A stretch of 64,000 nt of DNA from Dehalobacter sp. DCM (GTDB taxonomy: Bacteria > Bacillota > Desulfitobacteriia > Desulfitobacteriales > Syntrophobotulaceae): positions 3,465,001 through 3,529,000 of the forward strand of contig NZ_CP092282.1 of the NCBI RefSeq assembly GCF_024972775.1, given 5' to 3'. Under the pieces are notes generated by a model that was not told the origin of the DNA, ran no database searches, and saw only the letters and a list, made by a program, of their open reading frames with translations. This document shows positions 1 through 8,301 of this stretch, piece by piece; the stretch's first letter is position 1, and every line of letters starts with the position of its first letter. Both the position numbers and the translations under genes were made by a program.

Positions 1-474
1 CTTAAAATCAGCGGAGACGAATTGGCTTTGCCCGATGGACACCTGCTTGCAATTAGTGAAACTGAAAAATCCATATTGGCCGTTGCACGCGTCAAAGGTC
101 ACGTCCCGCAATGTGGCTTCCGTTAAATTAATCCCTATCAGCTTGCAGTGAATAAACTCAACGCGATGGAGAATCGCCTGACTCAGATCCGCATTGGATA
201 AATCACAATTTTGAAAACGTACATTCATCAGGTCAATACGCCTTAAGGCGGCCTCCGCGAAAGTGACCTTCTGAAAGATGACTTCCTTGAAAGTGATCTG
301 GTCGGCCTCCACATGATCCAATGTACATTCACTGATCTTCACATATGAAAAAAATGCGTCATCCCCTATATTTTCTTTAGTCAGGGTTAACGATTCTAAC
401 TCCGTATCAAACATGGGACGGGTAGCGCAGCATTTGTGTATGGAAGTAGTAGTGCACGATTGCGTCTTTGACAT
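1..474 (-). CDS. Pentapeptide-repeat protein, 3' part outside the window
   Basis: The frame is open from ATG at 474 to base 1 (158 codons) and continues past the left edge. After a Cys-rich start (MSKTQSCTTTSIHKCC) the protein settles into five-residue periodicity with L or F at the centre (for example CDLSNADLSQAIL, INLTEATLRDVTF), which is the signature of the right-handed quadrilateral beta-helix of pentapeptide-repeat proteins. GGGGAG lies just upstream of the ATG. Members range from gyrase-protecting Qnr-like proteins to structural proteins of unknown role; nothing here decides between them. Confidence 0.75.
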   Translation of the reverse strand, partial: MSKTQSCTTTSIHKCCATRPMFDTELESLTLTKENIGDDAFFSYVKISECTLDHVEADQITFKEVIFQKVTFAEAALRRIDLMNVRFQNCDLSNADLSQAILHRVEFIHCKLIGINLTEATLRDVTFDACNGQYGFFSFTNCKQVSIGQSQFVSADFK

Positions 475-745
475 AACAGACTCCCCGTGGATACGATTTT
501 GGTTTTACTCAATGCGATTATTCCATTTTTATAAGGGATAATTGCTTCCGTAAGCTATTATTCCATAGTATACCATTTCTATTAGAAGAGAGGGTTTCCT
601 TCCAATTATCAAAAAAAGTTGAGTGATTAATATGATCCATTATCAACTAGTGTAATCAAATTCTCTAAAGAAAATTGAGACGATGTAAAATAGCTCGTAT
701 TGGGCATACTATTTACAAATCTATTCATTTTAGGAGGATACAGTG

Positions 746-1009
746 ATGATCAATGTCTTTCATACTTTTCAATCTCCGGATCTAAATACCGTCTTGCCCG
801 AAATTCACAACAGCCTGCAGAGCATGGGAAACGTTTCAGGATTTAAATACGTATCACTGAATCAAAAGGAAAACACGCAGGATTATCTTCTGGTTTCCAA
901 GTGGGATGATCATGCAGCGTACGAGAATTGGAAGAGGACAATTGGCTCAAATAACCCGATTGTTCAAGCCACTCCAGAATTCCTGAACGTGATGGAAGAA
1001 AGATATTAA
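746..1009 (+). CDS. ABM-domain small monooxygenase-like protein
   Basis: An 87-residue protein with the layout of the dimeric alpha/beta ferredoxin-like antibiotic biosynthesis monooxygenase (ABM) family. The strand 'YLLVSKWDDHAAYENW' followed by a helix and a terminal 'TPEFLNVMEERY' is typical. AGGAGGA at 733-739 is correctly spaced for the ATG at 746, so I prefer it over the GTG one codon upstream. Family members degrade haem, oxidise quinols or have no known activity; the substrate cannot be told. It is a lone gene that converges with the minus-strand gene ending at 1006, overlapping by four bases. Confidence 0.65.
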   Translation: MINVFHTFQSPDLNTVLPEIHNSLQSMGNVSGFKYVSLNQKENTQDYLLVSKWDDHAAYENWKRTIGSNNPIVQATPEFLNVMEERY

Positions 1010-1776
1010 AATAGGACCGCATTGCCGAGCATAATGCAAAATAATGAAACAGCAGAACTCAAGAGCGTGCCGACAAGATACTTCTCAGCAAAATCTTTAT
1101 CCTCCAATTGTTTGAATCGGGCCAGGCTTTTTGCCGCGAGCACGAAGCCGAAGGCTGCCATCTGCCCATTCAACCCCAGCGTGAGGAGAATAATCCGCTC
1201 AAGCACACCGATCAGATAGCCATTACTGATCAATTCGTCTTTGCGCTTATCGTCATCGTTCTTATCTGTTATGCACTTATCGGCGCTGTCAGAATGGGTA
1301 TCTGTCTGAAAGGAGAAAAAAACGAATACTTTCTTGATCAAAATCGCCGTCGGTGATAAACAGATCAGATAAAGCAGGAGGTACACCAGACCGTGGTAGA
1401 CCTTGTCATTCCAGATCATCCAGCTTTCTGTAATCAGACACGCCGCGGCAAAAATAATAACGAGATGAACGACTTGGTCGGCAATAAAAACGATCAGGTC
1501 CGTTTTTTTGTGGTTCAAGCCTTTTTCTGATCTTTTTAGAATCTTGATCCGGAGCAGATCAACGACAGCATGGGTACCGACGATCATCACATAGGCCCCA
1601 ACAGCAGTTAAATTGAGGGAAGCGAAATTGAATAGCGCTATCAGCATAATCCCCGCATAAATCAAGCAATGAATGGCAAAAAAGCGGATACTTTGCGTCT
1701 TTTTTTGGGCTATCGCAGCGGTTTGCAGGATAAAATCACCGATAAAATGAGCGACGAGCAGCAGTACAAATCCCAA
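1006..1776 (-). CDS. DUF3307 family integral membrane protein
   Basis: A 256-residue polytopic membrane protein. The N-terminus 'LVAHFIGDFILQT' followed by 'HCLIYAGIML' and 'GTHAVVDLLRIKILKR' is the DUF3307 signature with conserved HF-GDF-LQ and H-DL motifs within membrane helices. A second hydrophobic block lies at the C-terminus. It starts at TTG (1776) just after the stop of the SatD-like gene, with GGGGGTGA as ribosome-binding site, so the two are translationally coupled. DUF3307 and SatD genes are often neighbours; the biochemical role of the pair is unknown. Confidence 0.7.
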   Translation of the reverse strand: MGFVLLLVAHFIGDFILQTAAIAQKKTQSIRFFAIHCLIYAGIMLIALFNFASLNLTAVGAYVMIVGTHAVVDLLRIKILKRSEKGLNHKKTDLIVFIADQVVHLVIIFAAACLITESWMIWNDKVYHGLVYLLLYLICLSPTAILIKKVFVFFSFQTDTHSDSADKCITDKNDDDKRKDELISNGYLIGVLERIILLTLGLNGQMAAFGFVLAAKSLARFKQLEDKDFAEKYLVGTLLSSAVSLFCIMLGNAVLF

Positions 1777-1780
1777 TCAA

Positions 1781-2638
1781 TCACCCCCGAAAATGCCTGT
1801 GGATCCAAACGATGGCTGTAAGATCAATATGCCGGATTGTAAGTAATTTCGAATTCTTTATCACCATATCCATATTTTGTCGGGTCGTATTGGTAATATT
1901 TGATATTTTTTTCGATAATCCTTTTTTTAGAGTGGAACCAAAGGTCATTTTCGTATCCAGGATGGATTCGGATAAAATAAAAACCGGATCGCAGGACAGA
2001 TCCTTTTTCTTCAGATCACGCCAGACATTTCCTGGCAGGGTATCGCGATTTATATAATAGTTTAAGGTATATTTTCCACTTACAAGATCAGATACCTCCA
2101 CAAAATGAGCATCATCCATACTCCTTTTGTCATAGAATGGCTGCATCAATTCGGTCAAGACATAAACCTGATTCTGATACGCCCTTTGTTCTTGGATGAG
2201 TAACCACGATACGTTCAGCAGCGTATTGATATAGGCATCGTTTTCCGTATCGGAGTTGAATAAAACAGAGGATCCTGCCTGTTTGTGTGAAAGGGAAATT
2301 GCGTTTCTGGCTAAATGGTAGGCAGACCCGTCCTGCTCGGCTGATGTTCCGTCAACGATTTTCACATCCCAATCGCCGACCCCGATACCGCAGCGCAATG
2401 GGAGCGGTGACAGGATCATACTTATCAGACGGAAGTACATGAAAGCCGCGTGTGGCGCAGAAAATAGTCCCTGCACTTCATCGCCGGCACTAAAGATAAC
2501 AGGAAAAACCAAGGAAGGTCGGAAAAGTCGATTTAAAACCGCTAAGCTTTGTTTAATAAAAACCTGTATCTCTTCCCTTGCGTTCGGACTCATTTTCTTT
2601 GAATTGACGATATCGATAATCATGGCCGTGTGGGGCAT
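1781..2638 (-). CDS. SatD family protein
   Basis: A 285-residue protein starting at ATG 2638, chosen because GAGGTGG sits directly upstream. Its first two thirds resemble SatD-family proteins: 'AMIIDIVNSKK', 'SAGDEVQGLF' and 'LRCGIGVGDW' recall the core of class III nucleotidyl cyclases (D at a metal position, GDE and GxGxG), but not enough catalytic residues are evident to claim cyclase activity. The C-terminus carries a wHTH-like stretch (about residues 245-285, 'LLTIRHIDLTAIVWIHRHF'). SatD is named from the Streptococcus mutans sat (acid tolerance) operon. It is transcribed ahead of and coupled to the DUF3307 gene. Confidence 0.6.
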   Translation of the reverse strand: MPHTAMIIDIVNSKKMSPNAREEIQVFIKQSLAVLNRLFRPSLVFPVIFSAGDEVQGLFSAPHAAFMYFRLISMILSPLPLRCGIGVGDWDVKIVDGTSAEQDGSAYHLARNAISLSHKQAGSSVLFNSDTENDAYINTLLNVSWLLIQEQRAYQNQVYVLTELMQPFYDKRSMDDAHFVEVSDLVSGKYTLNYYINRDTLPGNVWRDLKKKDLSCDPVFILSESILDTKMTFGSTLKKGLSKKISNITNTTRQNMDMVIKNSKLLTIRHIDLTAIVWIHRHFRG

Positions 2639-2751
2639 AATAACCACCTCACGCTTTATTATACGGCACTCACAACAAAATGCAATAGATTATTATTGCA
2701 AATAAAATAAGCAATATATTAACGTTGCATTTCTCGTGTGGACAAGTGTGA

Positions 2752-2840
2752 CGGGGGACAGGGGACAAAAGGGACGTAGACCTTTGTCTCCCTTTGCAAG
2801 GAGACAAAGGTCTACGTCCCTTTTGTCCCCTGCGTCCCCC
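2752..2840. repeat. Long near-perfect palindrome (33-bp stem, 8-nt loop)
   Basis: Bases 2759-2791 pair without mismatch with 2800-2832; the arms extend to 2752 and 2840 across a two-base bulge. The stem contains GGGGACAAAAGGGACGTAGA and its complement. It lies in the 333-bp gap between the divergent SatD and HD genes. It is much longer than an ordinary terminator and lacks a clear U-run, so it is probably a mobile palindromic (REP/MITE-like) unit. The rest of the gap is A+T-rich and holds nothing else I recognise. Confidence 0.8.
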
Positions 2841-2971
2841 TTTTGCCTTTATGCTTCTCTTACAAGGGATACTCACGTATAATAAGATTCATATTCCGCT
2901 TGTCAAACCATACTTCTATGCGCGTGAACGGATTGAAAATGACCTATTGGATAAATCAGGAGGTGTGTAAA

Positions 2972-3460
2972 ATGGATATAGGAAAGATAATTAATGCGAT
3001 GATCGCCTACTATGAAGGCGATGTCCGGCGTATTAACCATTTTATAAAGGTATATGGATTTGCCAAGGCCATCGGTGCGATGGAAGGGCTGGATGCTGCC
3101 ACTCAGGAAATTCTTGAAATAGCCGCTGTCACCCATGATATCGGGATAAAAAACAGCGAAAAAAAATACAACAGCGCCTCAGGAAGCTACCAACAAGTCG
3201 AAGGGCCTCCGGAAGCGCAGATGCTTTTAGGAAATTTAGGTTATAGTCCGTCCGTAATCGACCGGGTGTGCTGGCTGATCGCACATCATCATACCTATGA
3301 TCATATTACGGAAATGGATTATCAGATACTGGTTGAAGCCGATTTTCTAGTGAATGCTTTTGAGGATCAACTTTCACTAACAGCGATCCAACAGGTTGCC
3401 AAGAAAATCTTTAAGACGCCGGCAGGTTTAGATTTTTTGAATAAACTATATCGCGGATAA
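2972..3460 (+). CDS. HD domain phosphohydrolase
   Basis: A 162-residue single-domain HD protein. The metal-binding HD pair is in 'AAVTHDIGIK' (H55, D56), with a first His near residue 23 and the later 'AHHHTYD' (105-107) completing the site. Start is ATG 2972, preceded by AGGAGGTG; a longer open frame upstream runs through the palindrome and is not credible. Homologues of this size hydrolyse small phosphorylated or nucleotide substrates, unspecified here. It converges with the MetY-type gene, overlapping its 3' end by 15 bases. A decayed paralogue lies at 30155-30406. Confidence 0.8.
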   Translation: MDIGKIINAMIAYYEGDVRRINHFIKVYGFAKAIGAMEGLDAATQEILEIAAVTHDIGIKNSEKKYNSASGSYQQVEGPPEAQMLLGNLGYSPSVIDRVCWLIAHHHTYDHITEMDYQILVEADFLVNAFEDQLSLTAIQQVAKKIFKTPAGLDFLNKLYRG

Positions 3461-4708
3461 GCTTTGTTCAATATCTTCAATAATATCTTCGATACTCTCC
3501 AGTCCCACTGAAAAACGGATCATACCGGGATTGATGCCCGCGGCGACTAATTGTTCTTCCGTTAATTGGCGATGGGTCGCGCTGGCCGGATGTAAAACAC
3601 AGGTACGGATATCGGCGACATGAACTTCGATCGTGGCTAATTTTAAACTATCCATGAATTTCACCGCATTTTCTTTTCCGCCTTTAATGATAATGGAAAT
3701 GACCCCGCTGGCACCCTTGAGATATTTTTGCGTCAGCGGATAGTATTTATCTCTTTCCAATCCAGGATAGGATACTTTTTCAATCTTATCCGAGGCTTCA
3801 AAATACTTGGCAACCTGAATGGCGTTGCTACAATATCTCTCCATTCTGACAGCCAGGGTTTCCAATCCTAAATTAAGGAGGAAAGCAGAATTCGCTGAAG
3901 GATATGCGCCATAATCACGCATTAACTGCATCCTCGCTTTGATAATATAGGGTGCCTCACTGTAATCGTTGACATAGGAAATGCCATGGTAGGATTCGTC
4001 AGGCTCAGTAAAATCCGGGAATTTGCCGTTTGCCCAATCAAAACGACCGCTGTCAACGATAACGCCGCCGACCTGGACAGCATGTCCATCCATATATTTT
4101 GACGTGGAGTGAACAACGATATCGGCACCAAAGGCAATCGGTTTGCATAAGATCGGTGTGGCAAAGGTGTTATCGACAATTAAGGGCACACCATGAGCGT
4201 GCGCAATTGTGGCAAATTTCTCGATATCGAATACACTTAATGCCGGGTTGGCGATTGTCTCGCCAAAAACTGCTTTTGTATTGGGTTTAAACGCACGGTT
4301 TATGGTTTCCTCGTCAGCATCACAATCAACAAAGATACATTCGATGCCAAGGTTCTTCAGGGATACGGCGAATAAATTGAAGGTACCGCCGTAGATCTGA
4401 GTCGTACTGATAAAGCTGTCCCCGGCTTTGCATAGGTTGAGTATGGATATGAGCGAAGCGGCTTGGCCGGAAGCTGTACATAGTGCGCCGACGCCGCCTT
4501 CAAGCTCAGCAATCTTCTTTTCCACAGCCATAACCGTTGGATTCGCAAAGCGCGAATAAATCAATGCTTTGGTCGGATCGTCAAATACGTCGCCCACATC
4601 TTCCGTGGAATCAAACACATACGTCGTACTTTGAACAATCGGAACTTGCTTTGGCTCCGTATTTTTCGGACTATATCCTGAATGGATGCATTTTGTCTCA
4701 TCTCTCAT
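3446..4708 (-). CDS. metY: O-acetylhomoserine sulfhydrylase-type Cys/Met metabolism PLP enzyme
   Basis: A 420-residue fold-type I PLP enzyme of the Cys/Met metabolism family. The Schiff-base lysine is K204 in 'HSTSKYMDGHA'; 'YSRFANPTV' (about 51-59), 'ASGQAA' and the C-terminal 'RTCVLHPASATHRQL' and 'IRFSVGLE' are family hallmarks. The length and the 'GFGAD/STSKY-GHG' region fit O-acetylhomoserine aminocarboxypropyltransferase (MetY), which makes homocysteine from O-acetylhomoserine and sulfide. Methionine gamma-lyase is an alternative that sequence alone does not exclude. ATG 4708 is preceded by GGAGGATC. No SAM riboswitch or T-box was seen in the upstream gap. Confidence 0.8.
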   Translation of the reverse strand: MRDETKCIHSGYSPKNTEPKQVPIVQSTTYVFDSTEDVGDVFDDPTKALIYSRFANPTVMAVEKKIAELEGGVGALCTASGQAASLISILNLCKAGDSFISTTQIYGGTFNLFAVSLKNLGIECIFVDCDADEETINRAFKPNTKAVFGETIANPALSVFDIEKFATIAHAHGVPLIVDNTFATPILCKPIAFGADIVVHSTSKYMDGHAVQVGGVIVDSGRFDWANGKFPDFTEPDESYHGISYVNDYSEAPYIIKARMQLMRDYGAYPSANSAFLLNLGLETLAVRMERYCSNAIQVAKYFEASDKIEKVSYPGLERDKYYPLTQKYLKGASGVISIIIKGGKENAVKFMDSLKLATIEVHVADIRTCVLHPASATHRQLTEEQLVAAGINPGMIRFSVGLESIEDIIEDIEQSLSAI

Positions 4709-4804
4709 GCAAATTGATCCTCCTGAAATAAGTTTTACATCTATAATACTCTAAATCCTGGATATAGGGTAGCCTAAAAAACGATTATTCCATCTTGTCC
4801 GCTC

Positions 4805-6100
4805 TTAGGTTGGCTTCCCGGCTTCGATCAGCACTTTGTTGAACCGCATCAGGATACTCACGACCATCATCAACGCGCCGGTACCAATCAACAGCCATTC
4901 GATTCTGACCATATCCGCAACGGGTCCGAACACAAGCATCCCCATGGGCATCATGACGCTGGATATCATCGTCAGGACACCAAATACCCGTCCCAGGAAA
5001 TCCCCTTCTACTTTTTGCTGCAGTAAAACAATAAACGGCGTATTAAAGGCCGGCATGACGATTCCGATCACCGCCATAATAGCCAAATAAACCCAAAATA
5101 TCGGTACCATACCAAGAGCCAGAGTACCTAACCCGGATATAAAGGACGCCAGTGCAATCGTATGAATCTTATTCTTAAAGCCCCCCCAGGCGGCGATCAC
5201 AATACCACCCACCATCATCCCCCCTGAAAAGGCCACCTCAATGGCTGTGAGCCGCCAAACGTCACTGCCGAAACTCCGGGCAACTTGTAGCGGCGTTAAG
5301 AAAGCGGCGGGGGCTACCAGGAAAAAATAGGCGGCGCAAAAGATGAAGATAGTCAGAAGGAAATCGTGATTCTTGATATACTGATAACCCTCTTTTAGGT
5401 CATTGAAATAGCCTGTTTTCTGGTTTTGCTGCGCTTTGGCGTGAATTGGGACGTGTAAAAAGAAAAGCAGTGCCGTAATGGCCACCGCGGCCGTGGCAAC
5501 ATCGATGAAAAAAATGGACTCCATTGGGGCAAATGTAAGTAATACGCCGCTAAGCATCGGCGATACGAGCATGATCAGGGACTGGATACTGGAGTTGGTG
5601 GCATTCACCTGCGTGAGTTTATCCTCAGGCACCATTTGCGGAATTAATGCACTGACGGCTGGCGCTTGAACTGCCGTGCCCATGGCCCTGACGGCAGAGA
5701 CGGCCAAGAGCAGCCATATTTCCTTATACCCAAGAAGAAAGATGATGGCGATCATCAGCGTCATCAAGGCTATGGCCGCATCGGCCAGGATGATCAGCAT
5801 TTTCCGGTTATAGCGGTCCGCCCAGACCCCGGCAAAGGGTGAAAGGAAAAAAGTCGGCAGGAAGCCGCAGATAATGGCAATCGTCAACATGACACCCGAC
5901 TGAGTCGTCAGGGTGATATACCAGCTGATGGCATATTGAACCAGCGACGACCCAAAAAGTGACAGCGTCTGGCTGGCCAGAAAGAGAATGATTTTCTTCT
6001 TCCAGTCGCTATCAGTGCTTTCCGGCATCGGGTTTTCTGCCACAGATCCGTTTATTTGGTTCTCAGTGTTTCCGTCTTCTTTTATTAAATCGTCAGTCAT
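4805..6100 (-). CDS. MFS transporter (drug-efflux type)
   Basis: A 431-residue major facilitator with a hydrophilic N-terminal tail of about 30 residues and 12 predicted membrane spans. The loop 2-3 motif is visible as 'SPFAGVWADRYNRKMLIILAD' in part (G-x-x-x-D-R-x-x-R/K). The sequence resembles the MacE/Tet-like enterobactin/macrolide exporter subgroup (MFS_3) common in Firmicutes. Substrate unknown. It is monocistronic and lies just downstream of the terminator ending the tailocin operon, so it marks the outside edge of that locus. Confidence 0.8.
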   Translation of the reverse strand: MTDDLIKEDGNTENQINGSVAENPMPESTDSDWKKKIILFLASQTLSLFGSSLVQYAISWYITLTTQSGVMLTIAIICGFLPTFFLSPFAGVWADRYNRKMLIILADAAIALMTLMIAIIFLLGYKEIWLLLAVSAVRAMGTAVQAPAVSALIPQMVPEDKLTQVNATNSSIQSLIMLVSPMLSGVLLTFAPMESIFFIDVATAAVAITALLFFLHVPIHAKAQQNQKTGYFNDLKEGYQYIKNHDFLLTIFIFCAAYFFLVAPAAFLTPLQVARSFGSDVWRLTAIEVAFSGGMMVGGIVIAAWGGFKNKIHTIALASFISGLGTLALGMVPIFWVYLAIMAVIGIVMPAFNTPFIVLLQQKVEGDFLGRVFGVLTMISSVMMPMGMLVFGPVADMVRIEWLLIGTGALMMVVSILMRFNKVLIEAGKPT

Positions 6101-6260
6101 GCTTTAATCTTTCCTAACTTTTTCATAATCATATTCTTTGGCATTAAATGATTCTTAACTGAGCCTTCGATAGGCTAATCAATAATCATGGATCATTATA
6201 CCACAAAAATGAACACGCTCCATCTTTTTACATATAGGATAGCCACAGACAGCGAGTTGA

Positions 6261-6298
6261 CAAACAAAACAAGGGCTCACCCTATAAAGGATGAGCCC
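6261..6298 (-). terminator. Intrinsic terminator at the end of the tail operon
   Basis: Bases 6273-6283 and 6288-6298 form an 11-bp stem with one mismatch (GGGCTCATCCT on the minus strand) followed by a T-rich run (complement of 6261-6272). It is oriented to stop minus-strand transcription after the last tailocin gene at 6415. Confidence 0.7.
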
Positions 6299-6414
6299 AT
6301 TGTCAGCCCTGCGCAACAACCACGGTGCAGCAGTCAAATCGTAAATACTGTTCAGAATAAACTGCTCAGTACGGCACAGTAATTGGGAAATAATAATGAT
6401 AGATACCGTTTCGA

Positions 6415-6729
6415 TCAGACAAGATTGGCGATGGCGGCACCAAATCCGGCAGCGATTAACAGCGTGATAATCTGGGTGATCGCACTATCCCATCTCTTCG
6501 CCGGCATAGCTTCGATACTTCGGATCCTCATTTCATGGTCCTCGTCGGTCTCCGTATGTTTCTCCAAAAGGGCGGTTAATCTGACGATAGCCTCCTGAAC
6601 ATCTTTTATTTCGCAGTCATGTTTCTCTAATCGTGTCTTATCATTCCCCACATATTCTGCAAGTGCCTTATGTCGTTCATCGCAGAAGTCTTTTGAAACA
6701 GATGTTACAGGATTAGCGTTTTCTGCCAT
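6415..6729 (-). CDS. Phage XhlA-like membrane-anchored lysis accessory protein
   Basis: A 104-residue protein with a coiled-coil-rich polar body ('DVQEAIVRLTALLEKHTETDEDHEMRI' region, cited in part) and a single C-terminal membrane segment at about residues 86-103 ('IITLLIAAGFGAAIANL'). This is the layout of hemolysin XhlA/BhlA-type proteins that accompany holins in PBSX-type loci. ATG 6729 has GGGAGG upstream. It is the last gene of the tail operon, ahead of the terminator at 6261-6298. A second short coiled-coil protein of similar plan is encoded at 7515-7766. Confidence 0.5.
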   Translation of the reverse strand: MAENANPVTSVSKDFCDERHKALAEYVGNDKTRLEKHDCEIKDVQEAIVRLTALLEKHTETDEDHEMRIRSIEAMPAKRWDSAITQIITLLIAAGFGAAIANLV

Positions 6730-6780
6730 CGGTGTTCCTCCCTTCTGGCAATAAAAATAGCGTCTTTGGCTCCTATCTTT

Positions 6781-7158
6781 TTATTGCAGTACCTCACTGA
6801 TCAGTTCATTATCTTGATCATAGGTTAATACATACGTCTTTGTCGCCTTAACGGTAATACCATCGTCTCCATAGTAAGTCTCTGTCTTATTCAAATAATT
6901 AGGTGGAGTGCCCCCGCTCAAGACTGACCTCTTGGCTAAAGTGCCGTTCTTTCGTTTCCACTGGATCTCTGTAAAAACGCTAAAGGCATCTTTATTAAGC
7001 TTATAGAGACTTAAGAACTCCGCATGCGCCATTTTTTCAGTTACATGTTCTTGAATCGCGCTGTCAATGGTATCTAAGTTGTCGTTATAGTCCTTAAAGT
7101 CCACCTGTTCTGTTTCAGTAGGTTTCTTTAAGAATAATTTTTGGGTGAAGAAGGGCAT
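6781..7158 (-). CDS. Tail-associated protein of unknown function
   Basis: A 125-residue soluble protein. Its N-terminus ('FLKKPTETEQVDFKDYNDNLDTID') matches the start of many phage tail-fibre and appendage proteins, in which a short 'K-P...D..N.D.ID' segment precedes the variable part. The remainder contains beta-strand-rich 'TETYYGDDGITVKATKTYVLTYD'-like sequence (cited partially elsewhere), compatible with a small receptor-binding or capping domain. Position between fibre and lysis genes suggests an accessory fibre component. No enzymatic motif is seen. Confidence 0.45.
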   Translation of the reverse strand: MPFFTQKLFLKKPTETEQVDFKDYNDNLDTIDSAIQEHVTEKMAHAEFLSLYKLNKDAFSVFTEIQWKRKNGTLAKRSVLSGGTPPNYLNKTETYYGDDGITVKATKTYVLTYDQDNELISEVLQ

Positions 7159-7365
7159 TTTTCTTAACCTCCATTTTGGATTTTACCCTTAGTTACAGGC
7201 GAGTAAGTATCCGGCCAAATATTTCGCTTTTCTTGGCCTCTATTACTGCTTACGGTCCGCTTGTAAGTCCTTCATTACACGGTACCGCCTTTCAGAGCTA
7301 GAAGCTCTAAGATATGTGCGTCTACTCCTTCCTATAGCTGCGAGATTAACTGTGTAAAAATCTGA

Positions 7366-7512
7366 GAAAACTGTTTCGCTACCGTACATCGCTTTGCTAC
7401 TAAGACGAAGGTAAAAGGGAAGCAATTTATAGCGCCCCTTTACTTCGACCTAGATTATGGCGAGGACCCGGAAGTAGCCCGCAAAGAGGCTGTACAGTGC
7501 TTAGTTGCTTGT
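7366..7512 (+). pseudogene. Fragment resembling an archaeo-eukaryotic primase catalytic core
   Basis: In a 356-bp gap between tail genes the plus strand is open for about 49 codons without a start and reads protein-like: 'ENCFATVHRFATKT' followed by 'QFIAPLYFDLDYGEDPEVA'. The hydrophobic-D-h-D pattern (YFDLD) after a conserved-looking 'VHRFA' strand recalls the first catalytic motif of AEP/prim-pol proteins of mobile elements. It runs against the tail operon, has no ribosome-binding site and is cut by the neighbouring gene. I read it as a stranded fragment. Low certainty: short and found by eye. Confidence 0.4.
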
Positions 7513-7514
7513 GC

Positions 7515-7766
7515 TTATTTTGATAAAGCGTTTACAATTTTATCCAGTATTTTGTCCTCTAGTTTGTCTAAACGCTCTAATACCTGCTTCATGTATACCC
7601 GCGTTTCTGCATGCTCGCTTTGCAGCGCGGCTACGGCCTTATCTGTCTGCTTATGGTTCCCTTGCAGCTCTGCTACGGTTCCTACCATCTGCTGCACACG
7701 TTCCTCAAATTTTATGATTTTCTGGCAGTTACCCTTAGTCGTCGGGTTTTCGCAGCCGTTGCTCAT
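7515..7766 (-). CDS. Small coiled-coil tail/lysis accessory protein
   Basis: An 83-residue protein starting with a Cys-containing segment (CENPTTKGNC) and continuing as one long amphipathic helix with heptad spacing through 'VAELQGNHKQTDKAVAAL' and 'YMKQVLERLDKLEDKILDKI'. No membrane segment. XhlA-like or fibre-associated coiled-coil proteins of this size are common at the end of XkdK-type tail operons. No known domain can be named with confidence. It lies just downstream of a hairpin at 7795-7829. Confidence 0.45.
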   Translation of the reverse strand: MSNGCENPTTKGNCQKIIKFEERVQQMVGTVAELQGNHKQTDKAVAALQSEHAETRVYMKQVLERLDKLEDKILDKIVNALSK

Positions 7767-7794
7767 ACTACTCTAGCTTCCTTAATTCTGTCAT

Positions 7795-7829
7795 ACAAAA
7801 GAGTACAAGCGCTGGTCTGTACTCTTTGT
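7795..7829 (-). terminator. Hairpin with T-run inside the fibre region
   Basis: GAGTACA (7801-7807) pairs with TGTACTC (7818-7824), extended by A/T pairs. On the minus strand the stem is followed by CTTTTGT. It may partially terminate transcription after the 7856-7993 gene, lowering expression of the distal genes. Confidence 0.5.
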
Positions 7830-7855
7830 GCTTAATATGGTCTAACCACGCTTAA

Positions 7856-7993
7856 TCACTTCATGAGCTTTTTAAGCGTCGCTGACTTGTCTTTGACTCT
7901 ACCCTTCTTTTCAAGCCGGGTCAGAATTCTATTCCATATTTCTTCTTTTTTCGATTCTATTTCGGCCTTTCGTTCTTTGGTTAACTGTTTCAT
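7856..7993 (-). CDS. Small basic phage protein (45 aa)
   Basis: A 45-residue highly charged protein (MKQLTKERKAEIESKKEEIW at the start, ending 'SATLKKLMK') predicted to be helical. Its ATG at 7991-7993 overlaps the stop of the preceding gene (ATGA arrangement, 7990-7993), which is the reason for calling it. Size and place, directly after a fibre-assembly-like gene, resemble XkdX-type short proteins of PBSX loci, but the XkdX sequence pattern itself is not evident. Function unknown. Confidence 0.55.
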   Translation of the reverse strand: MKQLTKERKAEIESKKEEIWNRILTRLEKKGRVKDKSATLKKLMK

Positions 7994-8280
7994 ACCGACG
8001 CGCCTTTGAGAGCAGCGATTTCCATGGTGAGCAGGTCGGTTTCTTCCTGCATTTGAGCAATCTGCTGTTCAGGAGAGACGTATTCAACATAGTTTGGATT
8101 ATCGCTAACCACACCGTCGATTAGTAAATGCTTCTGTGGTACAACGTACGGAGCGTCTGTCTCGGCAATAGTCAGCCCAGGTTCTCCGTAAATGATGTTA
8201 TCGCAAAATATCCCATTCTCCACAGGATAGACATTGGAACCTGTGGCAACAACTACATCACCGTTAAGAATAACGTACAT
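7990..8280 (-). CDS. Putative tail-fibre accessory/assembly protein
   Basis: A 96-residue protein: an N-terminal beta-rich half ('MYVILNGDVVVATGSNVYPV') and a C-terminal amphipathic helix ('SPEQQIAQMQEETDLLTMEI'). This two-part plan is usual for small proteins encoded right after phage tail fibres, which act as fibre chaperones or caps. The start ATG 8280 is preceded by GAAGGAGG. It overlaps the next gene by four bases (ATGA). Confidence 0.5.
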   Translation of the reverse strand: MYVILNGDVVVATGSNVYPVENGIFCDNIIYGEPGLTIAETDAPYVVPQKHLLIDGVVSDNPNYVEYVSPEQQIAQMQEETDLLTMEIAALKGASV

Positions 8281-8301
8281 ATTTACACTTACCTCCTTCG
8301 A

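Noticed and set aside
2670-2876. 68-codon frame across the long palindrome
   Set aside because: Its protein-like length comes only from reading through the two arms of the hairpin; low-complexity and no start signal.
2843-2971. Upstream extension of the HD-domain gene
   Set aside because: The extension reads through the palindrome arm and intergenic DNA; ATG 2972 has an AGGAGGTG.
7243-7425. Minus-strand 60-codon frame in the gap between tail genes
   Set aside because: No ribosome-binding site, Ser/Arg-rich composition typical of a shadow frame, and it overlaps the more protein-like plus-strand primase fragment.
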